A stretch of 64,000 nucleotides of DNA, from contig DAOQWA010000013.1 in assembly GCA_035341855.1 (NCBI GenBank), positions 1 through 64,000 of the forward strand, in the 5' to 3' direction. The position numbers were made by a program, and so were the translations under genes. The stretch's first letter is position 1. Each line of letters opens with the position of its first letter. The notes under the pieces were generated by a model. That model was given only the letters and a program-made list of their open reading frames with translations. It was not told the origin of the DNA and searched no databases. The stretch is from QQVM01 sp035341855 (lineage in GTDB: Bacteria > Bacteroidota > Bacteroidia > AKYH767-A > 2013-40CM-41-45). Shown piece after piece: positions 33,561 to 43,691 of the stretch.

Positions 33561-35318
33561 ATGATGAAAAACATGAAATGGTTTAAACGCCGAAAGAAAG
33601 CCGTGGTTATCGGTGCCATTGTGCTGAGCTCAGGTATATCTCTTGCCTTCGTCGAAGATTATTATTTCGAGGTTAGTAAAAACCTCGATATATACACTAC
33701 ACTTTTCAGGGATGTCAATATGTATTATGTTGATAGTGTTCAGCCCGGCGAGCTTATGAAAAAGGGCATTGATGCTATGCTGGGGTCGCTGGACCCTTAT
33801 ACCGTTTTCATTCCTGAATCAGATATAGAAGAGTATAGAATGACTCATGTTTCTGCAGAATACGGTGGAATAGGTGCACTTGTGCATTTAAGAGACGGTA
33901 AAATTGAGATCAGTGAAATATATGATGGCTTTCCGGCTCAAAAGAGTGGATTGAAGGTAGGAGATCAAATACTTTCTGTTAATGGAAATTCGACGCAGGA
34001 TAGACGGGTTGAAGATGTTACAAACTTCATGAAGGGGCAAAAAGCAACATCTGTCAATCTTAAGATCAAGCGGGAAGGAGTGGAACTCCCCATTGAGAAA
34101 ACCATTGTACGAGACGAAATTAAATTCAAAAACGTTCCGTATTATGGAATGCTAAATAGTACAACCGGTTATATCAAACTGACCCAGTTTCTGGAAAATT
34201 CTGCTAATGAAGTAAGACAGGCTTTAATTGATTTGAAAAAAGATTCTGCTATGACTTCTCTCGTTCTTGATTTAAGAGGCAATGGCGGAGGCCTCCTGAG
34301 AGATGCTGTAGATATTGTCAATTTGTTTGTTGATGAAGGCCAGAAGATTGTTTCACAGCGAGGAAAAATTCGTGAAATGAATATGGAATACTTTGCTACT
34401 AAAACCGCAGTAGATCCTCAAATACCTCTTGTTGTTTTGATCGACCGTGGCTCTGCCTCAGCTTCTGAGATTGTTACCGGTGCCATGCAGGAGTTGGATC
34501 GGGGTGTTGTCATCGGGCAAAGAACTTTTGGAAAAGGCTTGGTGCAGCAGACTTATAATCTCTCTTACAATACCTTGATGAAAGTGACCATCGCTAAATA
34601 TTATACACCGAGCGGTCGTTGTATTCAGGCATTAGATTATACTCACAGATCATCTGATGGTAGTGTTTCAAAAGTGCCTGATTCACTTATTAATGAGTTT
34701 AAAACTAAAGGGAATAGACTGGTTTATGACGGTAGTGGAATTTTCCCTGATATTTATACTGATCCTCGTGCATATAGCAGCGTAACACAAGCCTTGTTTA
34801 GAAACTACCACATTTTTGATTATGCGAATAAATTTGCGCGCGAAAACGTTTCAATAGCTTCTGCCCGCGATTTTTCCTTAACTGAAGATCAGTATCAGGA
34901 TTTTATCAGATACCTGGATGGCAAATCTTATGAATACACTGATAGAAGTGAAATGCAATTGGAAGAATTTAAAACTGCGGCCCAAAAGGAAAAACGTTTC
35001 GCTTCACTGGATGCAGATTTCGACGTGATGAAAAAGAAACTCCTCGAAGATAAAAAGAAGGATTTGCTCAAAAGACATGATGAAATAAAGAAAATTCTGG
35101 AAGGTGAAATTGTATCAAGGTATTATTACCAAAATGGGAGATTGGAAACCGGTTTTAAGAATGATGTTGAGATCCAAAAAGCAATTGAGATTCTTAATGA
35201 TAAAACAACTTACTCATCCATTTTAAATGGTGAAGGAAAATATGCGGTCATTGGAAAGCCCGGTAGTGAGTCCCAGGTAAAGTCACTTGAGGAGAGAGAA
35301 GACGACGAAATGCACTAG
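33561..35318 (+). CDS. ctpA: C-terminal processing protease (S41 family)
   Basis: 585 residues. An N-terminal membrane helix (about 14-31) precedes the N-terminal helical part (about 40-90), the PDZ domain (about 95-180; YGGIGALVHLRDGKIEISEI, SGLKVGDQILSVNG) and the protease core. The catalytic pair is S300 in DRGSASASEIV and K325 in TFGKGLVQQTYN, 25 residues apart as in Prc/CtpA. A ~190-residue C-terminal extension (about 400-585), charged and partly coiled coil, is typical of Bacteroidota S41 enzymes. It is a periplasmic tail-specific protease acting on envelope proteins. It has its own unit, with YebC 240 bp downstream. Confidence 0.92.
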   Translation: MMKNMKWFKRRKKAVVIGAIVLSSGISLAFVEDYYFEVSKNLDIYTTLFRDVNMYYVDSVQPGELMKKGIDAMLGSLDPYTVFIPESDIEEYRMTHVSAEYGGIGALVHLRDGKIEISEIYDGFPAQKSGLKVGDQILSVNGNSTQDRRVEDVTNFMKGQKATSVNLKIKREGVELPIEKTIVRDEIKFKNVPYYGMLNSTTGYIKLTQFLENSANEVRQALIDLKKDSAMTSLVLDLRGNGGGLLRDAVDIVNLFVDEGQKIVSQRGKIREMNMEYFATKTAVDPQIPLVVLIDRGSASASEIVTGAMQELDRGVVIGQRTFGKGLVQQTYNLSYNTLMKVTIAKYYTPSGRCIQALDYTHRSSDGSVSKVPDSLINEFKTKGNRLVYDGSGIFPDIYTDPRAYSSVTQALFRNYHIFDYANKFARENVSIASARDFSLTEDQYQDFIRYLDGKSYEYTDRSEMQLEEFKTAAQKEKRFASLDADFDVMKKKLLEDKKKDLLKRHDEIKKILEGEIVSRYYYQNGRLETGFKNDVEIQKAIEILNDKTTYSSILNGEGKYAVIGKPGSESQVKSLEEREDDEMH

Positions 35319-35447
35319 TTTATTAGCTTCAGTTTTTACACAAGAGTAAACTGGCAACATTCGTATAGTATTTTAAATCAGCGAGATAAGCTTAAGTATT
35401 CGCACGGTCATTTTAGTATTCCTGTGAAACGGTTCATCTGGTACAAC

Positions 35448-35455
35448 TACCTTTG
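35448..35455 (+). promoter_or_regulatory. Candidate upstream -7 box for yebC
   Basis: TACCTTTG is an exact TAnnTTTG, about 100 nt before the yebC start. It may be a distal promoter in tandem with the stronger match at 35502-35533, or a chance match. Confidence 0.3.
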
Positions 35456-35501
35456 CATATCATTAGCTCAGATTTTATCCACGTATAGCGCCTTTCTCAA
35501 A

Positions 35502-35533
35502 TTTGTGAATATTTATAGAATCAATTAGGTTTG
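35502..35533 (+). promoter_or_regulatory. Candidate promoter of yebC
   Basis: TTTG at 35502-35505, a 20-nt spacer and TAGGTTTG at 35526-35533, so both elements match the Bacteroidota consensus. The ATG at 35559 follows 25 nt after the box. This is one of the two best promoter matches in the window. Confidence 0.65.
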
Positions 35534-35558
35534 TGGCCTGAATATTAATGCTGAATTT

Positions 35559-36269
35559 ATGGGAAGAGCTTTTGAGAAGCGCAAACATAAAATGTTTGCC
35601 AGGTATGATAAAATGGCTAAGGCCTTTACGAAAATTGGTAAGGAGATAGCCATAGCTGTCAAAACCGGAGGTCCTGATCCTGATAGCAACTCCAGACTGA
35701 GGACAGCTATCCAGAATGCCAAGGGCTTAAATATGCCAAAAGATAGGATTGATAATGCAATAAAGAAGGCTAGTTCGAAAGAGGAAGGGAATTTTGAAGA
35801 AGCAATCTATGAAGGATATGGGCCCCATGGAGTAGCAATTGTTGTTGAAACGGCAACTGATAATCCGACAAGAACAGTAGCCAATGTTCGTATGTATTTT
35901 AATCGCGGAAATGGAACACTTGGTAAAACAGGATCGCTGGATTTTCTATTTCAAAGAAAAGGTGTTTTCAGAATAGCGAACGATGGAAAACTGAACACGG
36001 ATGAATTAGAGCTGGAGTTGATTGATTTCGGTTTGGAGAGTCTTGAAGTAGATGATGAAGAGATAATTATATATACACCTTTTGAAGAGTTTGGTAAAAT
36101 GTCAAAGGCACTTGATGAGCAGGGGATTGCCATCACAAAATCTGCACTTGAAAGACTGCCGCTCACTACTGTTGAATTACCGGAAGATCAGCAGGATGAA
36201 ATCTTACAACTCATCGATAAATTTGAAGAGGATGACGATGTTCAGGCTGTTTATCATAACCTGAAATAA
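35559..36269 (+). CDS. YebC/PmpR-family protein
   Basis: 236 residues, normal length. The N-terminus MGRAFEKRKHKMFARYDKMA is a Bacteroidota form of the family's start, followed by FTKIGKEIAIAVKTGGPDPD, NSRLRTAIQNAKGLNMPKDR, IDNAIKKA and YEGYGPHGVAIVVETATDN, which mark the three-domain YebC fold. Members were first described as transcription regulators and more recently as ribosome-associated factors that ease translation of difficult (proline-rich) stretches. A good promoter precedes it and an intrinsic terminator follows, so it is monocistronic. Confidence 0.93.
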   Translation: MGRAFEKRKHKMFARYDKMAKAFTKIGKEIAIAVKTGGPDPDSNSRLRTAIQNAKGLNMPKDRIDNAIKKASSKEEGNFEEAIYEGYGPHGVAIVVETATDNPTRTVANVRMYFNRGNGTLGKTGSLDFLFQRKGVFRIANDGKLNTDELELELIDFGLESLEVDDEEIIIYTPFEEFGKMSKALDEQGIAITKSALERLPLTTVELPEDQQDEILQLIDKFEEDDDVQAVYHNLK

Positions 36270-36303
36270 AAAAGATCCGGAATCAACTAATTCCGGATCT
36301 TTT
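36270..36303. terminator. Intrinsic terminator after yebC
   Basis: Arms AAAAGATCCGGAAT (36270-36283) and its exact complement (36290-36303) form a 14-bp stem with the 6-nt loop CAACTA, flanked by A- and T-rich runs. It begins at the yebC stop and can also act on the minus strand. Confidence 0.85.
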
Positions 36304-36364
36304 CTTTTAATGCCCTTTAGTTTTTATTATTGTGTCCAAAGACAATCAAATTTAATGACATTAA

Positions 36365-36392
36365 AAAACCGGAGTGTGAAGTCTCCGGTTTT
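36365..36392 (-). terminator. Intrinsic terminator of the porV2-porU2-like operon
   Basis: Arms AAAACCGGAG (36365-36374) and CTCCGGTTTT (36383-36392) with an 8-nt loop. On the minus strand the stem is followed by a run of six T (36368-36363), 16 bp beyond the stop at 36408. Confidence 0.8.
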
Positions 36393-36407
36393 ATATGTGA
36401 AATTTTA

Positions 36408-39400
36408 CTATCTCATAAGGTACATCTTACCCCATCCTTTTTTGAAAAATTTATCCAGCTCCTCGTTAGCACGATGTTCAATCGATTGACCCCGAATATC
36501 AGTGATAACACGGTAAAGGTACAGCCCATTTGCGAGCTGATCTCCATACTCATCTTTTCCATCCCATGCATAATCAGTGATGTTTCTTCCTATATGAATA
36601 TTTCCAAGTTCGTTTTGCATGATCTCTCTGACAATTTTTCCACTGATAGTCATGATTTGAATCTTCATGTAGGTCGGAACTTCATTACCTGTCAGGGTAA
36701 ATACAAAGCGGGTAGAAGTTGAGAATGGATTCGGGTAATTTAATACTTCAGTAATTGTTGAACGATTTACAACTTCGAAAGAAATACGGTAATTATATTT
36801 TCCACTCTCATTTTTAGAAGCATCAGTCGCCTCAACTTCAAAAACATATACACCATCAGTTAATAATTCCGGATTCCAGTCAATTTTACAGCTATTCTTA
36901 GGTAAGACAGCAGAAGTAAACCTCATCGTAGGTGCATAGACAGCAGAGTTAAAATATACCCTTTGGAAAGTATTTGAATTTGGTGCTTTAACATAGACTT
37001 TAAAATTTGTCGTATCGTTGAGTGCCAGGAATTTATTTTCATCATGTAACTGAATAACAATATTGGGTTTACCACTTACAATGTCCCCATCCAAAATGTG
37101 CACACCATCAAAGGTAACATCAAGAATAGGGTTGACAAGATCCCGGTTAACATTGAACTTAACTTCAGCTATATTATTAAAATGATACTTTTCAAGCTGA
37201 TGTGTTGTTCCAAATGGATTTGCTTCTACCCAGAGGCCGTTGTTACCGGCGAGTCCCAGGGTTGAATCTATGACCAGATTTGCAATTAAATATTGTCCAA
37301 TCCTCAACGAATCCATTTTTGCCACAGGGAAGTCATGCCGAACACGATTGTTATCATAGAGATAGAATTTCATGTGTAAACTGTCCATTGGTAAATTTCC
37401 AAGATTGTCTACTGCCATTTGTACTCTGATCGTATCACCTTCCTGTAATGGATCTTTATAAAAATAGAATGATCGATTTGGATTTAATGCACATTCCGGC
37501 ACATCATCATAATATACTCGCCAGTACTTCATCTGTGCTGGTGAACGTAGACTGTCATCTTGTGTGAAAGTTTGTAATTTGAGGTATTTGTAAGTCGAAG
37601 CTGAAATCCAGGCGAGCGAAGTATCTTTCCCTGTAGAACTGTATAAGATCTCAGTTGATAATGTATCCCAGTTATTCGTAATGTCATTTAACCCCAGAAT
37701 ATTCAAGTGTACTATATCATTGCTAGGGTTTTCTGCCGGCACCTGATTCCAATGTAATGATTCCCATCTTGTGGTCGGGCCAACAACTTCAGTTGTGATG
37801 TTTCCTCTGTTCCAGGTACTTGATAATAATTGCGTCAAGGTTATTGCGTCCCCGGGACTATTCCCGAAAATTTCTTGCTTGGTTGCTGGGAAACCTTTTT
37901 TCATAAACAAAGCAAATGGAGTATCATCCTGCAAAGAACTCATGGTGAATCCAAGATTACTGAAGCTGTTTACAAAAGTCGGATCCGCAGTAGAGTAAGG
38001 GTAGGTGAACCAACTATAAGCAAGTATGTAGTGACCATCAGGAATCTGATTAATAAAATTCTGAATTGCCTGAATTTGTGTAGGGTCATTGTACCGGAAG
38101 AAAAAATAATTTTCAGGACGTGTTCGGTTACATCCGGGGATGTATCCACTTGCTGAATTAGTGCCACAAACTCCATTTGTCAGGATAAATTGGTTGGCTT
38201 GTCCAAAATAATTGTCACATGTTGACCAGGGTTCAAGAGATATTGAGTCGAGAACTGCAATCATTACAGCAGCCGTAACTTGACAGCCATTATATTCTAC
38301 AACTGCATCATTTAAATAGTAACCAATTTCATCAAAATCCAATGGAAGTCCTTGAGTATTTATTCGAAGAGTTTTATTATTTTCTACAAATGTGAATCTC
38401 CGATTTAATGTGTCGTATTTTATATTTTCATATTGATCACTCTTATACTGATAAAAATGTGACTGAGAATATCCTGATTTGCCAGCGATATATGTAAATG
38501 AACTTTCCTGCCATTTAAACTTAACAGGATCATCATGTATTGAATCGTTGGCTACTCTCCAAAAATACACTGTACTATCAATCAAGGTTAGGTTAGGAGG
38601 GGTCCAGGAAATTACACCACCGCTATCAGTAATTATAGAGAAACGGTACATAGGGCTTCTCTGCATACCCGGTGTTGAATCAATGACGGTCATGTCGACA
38701 GTATCAATTTCAAATTTGTATGTACGGACGTCTGCTAGCGGATTTGCAGTCGTAGCTTTTAGTGTGACAGTATTATATGGATGTATCGCGAATTTCGAAG
38801 GGTATACCGGGATTATATCATTCGAAGTGATGAATAAAGAGGTCGTTGCAGAATTATTTGTATAGTTTTCATATTCTCCAATTGAATCGGGAATGTCAAC
38901 ATCAATTTTAAATCGATTGATTCCAGCAGCATTAAAGCCTCCTGTCTTTACATTAACAATAAGTTCGTCATTGTAATAACAATGTCCTCGTTTGATGGAA
39001 TAGACAGAATCTGTCCCGTCAGGAAATGTTCTGGTTACATTAACATAAAATGAGTCCGGTATGGCTCTTCCCAAATTCCTGGTATTAATATGAATAGAAA
39101 AAGTATCAAGATCTGTGGTTATACCTGATGGAGTAAATGAAATTCCCGGTTCTGTTATTGAATATTCTGGTTTGCTGAAATTGTTTAGTTTGAGTGATGG
39201 ATCGCCATGTAATGACATTTCATTACAAACAAGCTGGATGTTTGGAGAGCCGGGGATCTGGATCGTTTCAATTGCTTTCCTCATCAGGTAGCCGATAGAT
39301 CTGCCGTAGCTCAGTCGTGAAGCATGCTCAAAAAATGCATTGGAATATGCAAAAAGATCCGGTGGTACTCCTTGTCCTACACTTGCTATAAATGCAATTG

Positions 39401-41477
39401 CTGCCTTTTCCGGTTGGAGAACAAATTTTTCACTAACGCTTTGTTGTGAAGTGTGTATATCACCGGCAAAACATGAATTTGCTATAATCACAGGATACTT
39501 TCCATGGTTTCCATATTCAGTGGGCTCGTCCGTGCTCTGATCAAAACCTGATCCTGATGCATGTCCGAAGAATGTCATTAACGAAACTCCATTGTCAATT
39601 TTCTTTTGTAATGTATCCGACTGGTTTATAACTATAGGGTTGGTGCTAGTCTTCAAATAGGTTGTAACATTTCCTCCATAAAGGCTGTCTTCTAGAACGG
39701 ATTCAAATATTTTAAGATAATTGGCAAGTTGTTCTTGTTGAGCCGGATTGTCACCGCCTCCAAAATGTAATATTTCTTTCATCCATTCTTGAGGAGGACC
39801 ATTTTGGGCAGTTTCGTATTCCTCTACTTTATGAAGATAATTCGTAACATCAGTTCCGTTCTGTGCTCCGATCCTTCCGACAGGAATAAGTGGTTCGTAT
39901 AATGAACCATTAATTCCTGATGTCAATAATAAATCTGAAGTAGGAACTCCATAGGAAGGAACCAGACATGCAGAAAATAATCCCGGGTTATGACGAAAAT
40001 CTGCAGGGCTGATTGATTTGCCTAATAAAAATAAATGCTGTGGTGGCGCGACCGAAGTCCATGCATCCAGTAAGAACCGAGAAAAATTCTTGATTGAGAG
40101 TGGATGCTTTTGAATGCCATAAGCAAATTGATCATAAAGCTCCTCGATATCACACAGCAGTACCTTGCCGGAAGTAGTAATATCTCTATATGCCTTGTAT
40201 GCTAAAGCCTGACTCCACAAAGATTTGTGACTAACAATTATAAATGCAGAATCTTTGATATTTTGACTTTGTAAATAATTATTAAAATAGCCGAAGTTAT
40301 TTGATACATAATTTATTCCGCTAACAGAATTTACATTTTGAATTTGGGAAGATGAGCTGATAAAGCAAACCTTTGCTTGTGCTTGTCCATCATTATCTAC
40401 CAAGGCCTGAAAAATATTTCCTGAAGAGACAACTGTAATACGTTTATGATTTGTCAGATCATACATAACCGGAGCAGCACTTCCTCCATTGAAATTGCTG
40501 ATGTCCATCCTGGTTTTTCCCTGAGAGTCATCCTGAACATACATTTTGAAGACTGATGCATTTTCCAGGTCGTAAGTGTGCGGATATTTTATCGAAAGCC
40601 AATAAAATGAACTATAGTCAGGTGTAGTACAATTCAACGGAGTTGTAACGTCGTATAGAAAACTTGTATTCGCTCCTGTAAAAGTATTCGGCGGTACGGA
40701 GAATGAATAATTATTGAGTTGTTGTTCGAAATTGACGTCAAAAAAATTAGTTCCAGGAAAAGAAATATTGATATTGTGTTGCAGATTGTTAACACCTGCT
40801 ATCGCTGTTGTAATTTCAATATTGGGTCCGCCTGTATAGATGTTTGCAGTATTGGCTGAAATTGTTAGTGGATGCTGAGCACAAGAGTAATTTCCAAATA
40901 CGCCACTCCATCCTTCACTCTCCTCATATTCTATGCCTTTATCGTCCATTCCTCTATTATACCCAGAAACTTGTTCGATATATGTCTCTTTCGTGAAATA
41001 ATTTGCTGGGGAAAAAGATGAGAAGTTAGTATTGTTTTGAACGGTCAGTCGCCTACCGTTTGTAGTCGTGTTCCAGGTGATAAAATAAATTGCTGTATCG
41101 GTAAACAGACTATAGTTTGGGTTCGCATGTTTGGTGGAGTCAGCATAAAGTGGCTTGTCCAATGAGCCATCATTTTGTTTGCCGTAGAATTCAATAAAGT
41201 CATTCGTGTCGAAAACGCCATCTGATTCTCCTTCGAGATAGATGTATTGTTCTTCTCCGTTTCTAAACATCTGAATTTTTCTTGGGTCAAGAGAGCTTAC
41301 AGGTATACCGGCAAATAGTAATGTTTGACGGTTAATACGATAAATTCCCTCTTGCCAAACCTTTACCTTAAAGTACTGCTGATTGTAATTGATCCAGGAA
41401 TTTCCATAATCCTGTGAATATGCAGAATCAGTAATAAATAAAATAAGAAAAATGTAGTAGAGTTTTTTCATGTGCAA
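36408..41477 (-). CDS. C25 (gingipain-like) cysteine protease, putative T9SS sortase PorU2
   Basis: 1689 residues. Signal peptide at residues 1-21 (LYYIFLILFITDSAYS). The first ~400 residues are beta-rich. The C25 peptidase region runs from about 425 to 790, with catalytic H639 (MTFFGHASGSGFD) and C669 (IANSCFAGDIHTSQQS), 30 residues apart as in gingipains and PorU. CARDB-like and Ig-like domains follow, and the last ~95 residues are a FlgD-Ig-like module (LNYPNPFSTSTRFVFT, YAWDGKDEYGDQLANGLYLY). No type A or B sorting domain is seen, which fits a sortase-type component rather than cargo. PorU cleaves T9SS sorting domains; the very large size and the adjacent PorV-like gene match 'PorU2'. The assignment is by architecture and context; proteolytic cargo is the alternative. 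Confidence 0.8.
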   Translation of the reverse strand: MHMKKLYYIFLILFITDSAYSQDYGNSWINYNQQYFKVKVWQEGIYRINRQTLLFAGIPVSSLDPRKIQMFRNGEEQYIYLEGESDGVFDTNDFIEFYGKQNDGSLDKPLYADSTKHANPNYSLFTDTAIYFITWNTTTNGRRLTVQNNTNFSSFSPANYFTKETYIEQVSGYNRGMDDKGIEYEESEGWSGVFGNYSCAQHPLTISANTANIYTGGPNIEITTAIAGVNNLQHNINISFPGTNFFDVNFEQQLNNYSFSVPPNTFTGANTSFLYDVTTPLNCTTPDYSSFYWLSIKYPHTYDLENASVFKMYVQDDSQGKTRMDISNFNGGSAAPVMYDLTNHKRITVVSSGNIFQALVDNDGQAQAKVCFISSSSQIQNVNSVSGINYVSNNFGYFNNYLQSQNIKDSAFIIVSHKSLWSQALAYKAYRDITTSGKVLLCDIEELYDQFAYGIQKHPLSIKNFSRFLLDAWTSVAPPQHLFLLGKSISPADFRHNPGLFSACLVPSYGVPTSDLLLTSGINGSLYEPLIPVGRIGAQNGTDVTNYLHKVEEYETAQNGPPQEWMKEILHFGGGDNPAQQEQLANYLKIFESVLEDSLYGGNVTTYLKTSTNPIVINQSDTLQKKIDNGVSLMTFFGHASGSGFDQSTDEPTEYGNHGKYPVIIANSCFAGDIHTSQQSVSEKFVLQPEKAAIAFIASVGQGVPPDLFAYSNAFFEHASRLSYGRSIGYLMRKAIETIQIPGSPNIQLVCNEMSLHGDPSLKLNNFSKPEYSITEPGISFTPSGITTDLDTFSIHINTRNLGRAIPDSFYVNVTRTFPDGTDSVYSIKRGHCYYNDELIVNVKTGGFNAAGINRFKIDVDIPDSIGEYENYTNNSATTSLFITSNDIIPVYPSKFAIHPYNTVTLKATTANPLADVRTYKFEIDTVDMTVIDSTPGMQRSPMYRFSIITDSGGVISWTPPNLTLIDSTVYFWRVANDSIHDDPVKFKWQESSFTYIAGKSGYSQSHFYQYKSDQYENIKYDTLNRRFTFVENNKTLRINTQGLPLDFDEIGYYLNDAVVEYNGCQVTAAVMIAVLDSISLEPWSTCDNYFGQANQFILTNGVCGTNSASGYIPGCNRTRPENYFFFRYNDPTQIQAIQNFINQIPDGHYILAYSWFTYPYSTADPTFVNSFSNLGFTMSSLQDDTPFALFMKKGFPATKQEIFGNSPGDAITLTQLLSSTWNRGNITTEVVGPTTRWESLHWNQVPAENPSNDIVHLNILGLNDITNNWDTLSTEILYSSTGKDTSLAWISASTYKYLKLQTFTQDDSLRSPAQMKYWRVYYDDVPECALNPNRSFYFYKDPLQEGDTIRVQMAVDNLGNLPMDSLHMKFYLYDNNRVRHDFPVAKMDSLRIGQYLIANLVIDSTLGLAGNNGLWVEANPFGTTHQLEKYHFNNIAEVKFNVNRDLVNPILDVTFDGVHILDGDIVSGKPNIVIQLHDENKFLALNDTTNFKVYVKAPNSNTFQRVYFNSAVYAPTMRFTSAVLPKNSCKIDWNPELLTDGVYVFEVEATDASKNESGKYNYRISFEVVNRSTITEVLNYPNPFSTSTRFVFTLTGNEVPTYMKIQIMTISGKIVREIMQNELGNIHIGRNITDYAWDGKDEYGDQLANGLYLYRVITDIRGQSIEHRANEELDKFFKKGWGKMYLMR

Positions 41478-41523
41478 GGCTATGAGTTTCCTTTGAAATG
41501 GCTTGATCGGCCTTAAGATTGCT

Positions 41524-42594
41524 TTATTTGCGTTTGTTTATGTCTAACTTCAATGAGAATACATTGGAATATGGTATTTCCTGACTACCGATGTTTGCAA
41601 GTGCATAATCAATTGTCAATCTTCCTAACTTTACTCCAAGACCCATGTTGGGTTGAACAATAGTTGATTTCGATCCATCCTGTTCTTTTATTTCCTGGAT
41701 GTTTTGGATTCCACCTCTGAGAAATATAAAGTTTGCATATCCGAGCTCAAGCCCGAAGTGCGGATCCAAACTGACCGGATCACCACTAATCATTACGTTT
41801 CGCTTTCCATCAAATGTCATGTCCATGTTTAACTCGATAAGCGCTGTGATTTTTTTTGTGATATTGCTTTTGTGGCCAATACCAAAAATCAATTTAGGTA
41901 GGGTGATTTCTGTTGTATTCTTTGGGATCTCATTTTCAGTTTTAGTGAACGTTTCTTCCAGAAGATCTGTGTTGTAACTCCATGAGTTGAATGTAGAAGT
42001 CACATCCTTGGCCATCAAGCCAAATTGCCAATTGTTTTGCTCATACTGAGTACCAAGGTCAAATCCAAAGCCCCATGCTTTGCCGAATTCACCGACTTTA
42101 CGATGAATAATTTTCACATTACCACCATAACGGAGGCCGGGAATCGAAGATATCTTCGAATAAGATAAAATGAATGCATAATCGGCAATTGAAAAAGATT
42201 TTAATTTAGAATAGTCAATCACACCTGATGCATCAATCAGCTCAAGGGTGTTAGGGATATCATCTGTTGCAAAACGTACAATGGAGAAACCAAGGCTTCG
42301 GTTCGTATCGATTTTGGTAACAAGTGATCCATAGTCAAATTTAGAAATACCGGCAAAGAGTTCGGTATGCATAACCGCAATTTGCATGTCGGTTTCTATT
42401 CGTGTTAATCCGGCAGGATTCCATGTGGTAGCAGTCGCGTCATTGCTACTGGCTGCAACGGCTCCACTCATTCCCATTGCACGTCCACCTATACCGATGG
42501 ACAGAAATTCATTACTATACTTCGGAGCCTGTGAAAATGCGGGAAAGCTTATTAACAAGGTCAAATAAAGGAGGAAATGTTTTTTCAAATTCAT
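41524..42594 (-). CDS. PorV/PorQ-family outer-membrane protein, putative PorV2
   Basis: 356 residues from the ATG at 42594. An open frame continues to 42744, but 42594 gives MNLKKHFLLYLTLLISFPAF and cleavage at FSQ, so the extension is rejected. The protein opens with YSNEFLSIGIGGRAMGMSGA and WNPAGLTRIETD, the FadL-like barrel signature of the PorV/PorQ family, with the remaining length in beta strands and the C-terminal KLDINKRK. PorV is the shuttle or attachment partner of PorU in T9SS. It lies 46 bp upstream of the C25 protease gene on the same strand and is likely co-transcribed with it. Confidence 0.82.
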   Translation of the reverse strand: MNLKKHFLLYLTLLISFPAFSQAPKYSNEFLSIGIGGRAMGMSGAVAASSNDATATTWNPAGLTRIETDMQIAVMHTELFAGISKFDYGSLVTKIDTNRSLGFSIVRFATDDIPNTLELIDASGVIDYSKLKSFSIADYAFILSYSKISSIPGLRYGGNVKIIHRKVGEFGKAWGFGFDLGTQYEQNNWQFGLMAKDVTSTFNSWSYNTDLLEETFTKTENEIPKNTTEITLPKLIFGIGHKSNITKKITALIELNMDMTFDGKRNVMISGDPVSLDPHFGLELGYANFIFLRGGIQNIQEIKEQDGSKSTIVQPNMGLGVKLGRLTIDYALANIGSQEIPYSNVFSLKLDINKRK

Positions 42595-42835
42595 CTTAGC
42601 GATTCTGGTTAGAGACAAGCACACAAAACGAATATTATTGATTGATATTGTCTTAAATGCATTTTGTAAAGTTAACAAATACAATCTGATAGGGTTTGTC
42701 TGCTCACCCATATTTATAATGTTTTTACCAATTGTTATACCCATAGCTATAGTAAAAGATACGGCGCTTCGGTGATAAAAAATGCAAGGAAAATCTCATA
42801 ATTCTTACAGTTTATTAACATTATCAGAATGTGAG

Positions 42836-42865
42836 TTTGTAAGTTGAATGGAAAAAGTACTTTTG
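42836..42865 (+). promoter_or_regulatory. Candidate promoter of pssA
   Basis: TTTG at 42836-42839, 18-nt spacer, TACTTTTG at 42858-42865, both exact. The ATG at 42884 follows 18 nt later. Confidence 0.65.
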
Positions 42866-42883
42866 GGCAAATAATCACTTGGA

Positions 42884-43603
42884 ATGAAGAAACACCTGCC
42901 AAATTTTTTTACTTCAATGAATCTTTTGGCTGGATGTATGGCTGTTGTCATGGTTTTTCGGGATCATATGGACTGGGCAGCTTATCTGATTTTTCTGGCA
43001 GCCTTTTTTGATCTTTTAGACGGTTTGGCAGCACGGATCTTGGGACTTAATTCAGCCTATGGAAAAGAGCTGGACTCACTTGCTGATATGGTTAGCTTCG
43101 GTTTGGTACCGGGATTAATAATTTTCAAAATGCTGCAACAGTCAGATCTAAGCCGACTGCCGCTTTCTGATTCTGTACTTGGGTTTGTGCAATTTGTGCC
43201 ATTCATAATTACCGTATTCTCCGCTTTAAGACTTGCAAAGTTTAATCTTGATACCCGACAAAAGACAACATTTATTGGATTGCCGGTGCCTGCGAATACA
43301 CTTTTTATTGCATCATTACCGATGATATTAATTCATGAAGCCGGCAAATATGAGATCTTATTGCTCAATCCTGTGGTATTGCTCCTGCTGAGCATAGCTC
43401 TTTCGCTTTTGCTCATTTCTGAAATTCCACTTTTTAGCCTTAAGTTGAAAAACCTTTCACTAAAAGATAATATGTTTCAGTTTATTCTCCTTGTATTATC
43501 AGCCATCCTTATTCCAATATTTAAGTGGACAGCCGTTCCTCTTATTTTTGGTTTATATTTTCTTTTATCATTTTTCAGCAGCTTTAACTCAAAAAAGAAT
43601 TGA
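42884..43603 (+). CDS. pssA: CDP-diacylglycerol-serine O-phosphatidyltransferase
   Basis: 239 residues with about seven membrane helices. The CDP-alcohol phosphotransferase motif is complete: D46, G47, A50, R51, G60, D64 and D68 in LLDGLAARILGLNSAYGKEL followed by DSLADMVSFG. The N-terminal LPNFFTSMNLLAGCMAV and the 'ADMVSFGLVPG' phrase point to type II phosphatidylserine synthase rather than PgsA. It makes phosphatidylserine, the precursor of phosphatidylethanolamine, in the inner membrane. The decarboxylase gene (psd) is not in the window. purS lies 88 bp downstream. Confidence 0.92.
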   Translation: MKKHLPNFFTSMNLLAGCMAVVMVFRDHMDWAAYLIFLAAFFDLLDGLAARILGLNSAYGKELDSLADMVSFGLVPGLIIFKMLQQSDLSRLPLSDSVLGFVQFVPFIITVFSALRLAKFNLDTRQKTTFIGLPVPANTLFIASLPMILIHEAGKYEILLLNPVVLLLLSIALSLLLISEIPLFSLKLKNLSLKDNMFQFILLVLSAILIPIFKWTAVPLIFGLYFLLSFFSSFNSKKN

Positions 43604-43691
43604 CAGCCAGGTAGGGTAGACGATAGTATGATAAACTGTGGATTGGAATTTGTCTTAAAATAATTAATATTGATGAACTTGAAATTAAAAA

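Noticed and set aside
42595..42744. 50-residue N-terminal extension of the PorV2-like protein
   Set aside because: It would bury the signal peptide that begins at the ATG at 42594, and the extension has no family resemblance.
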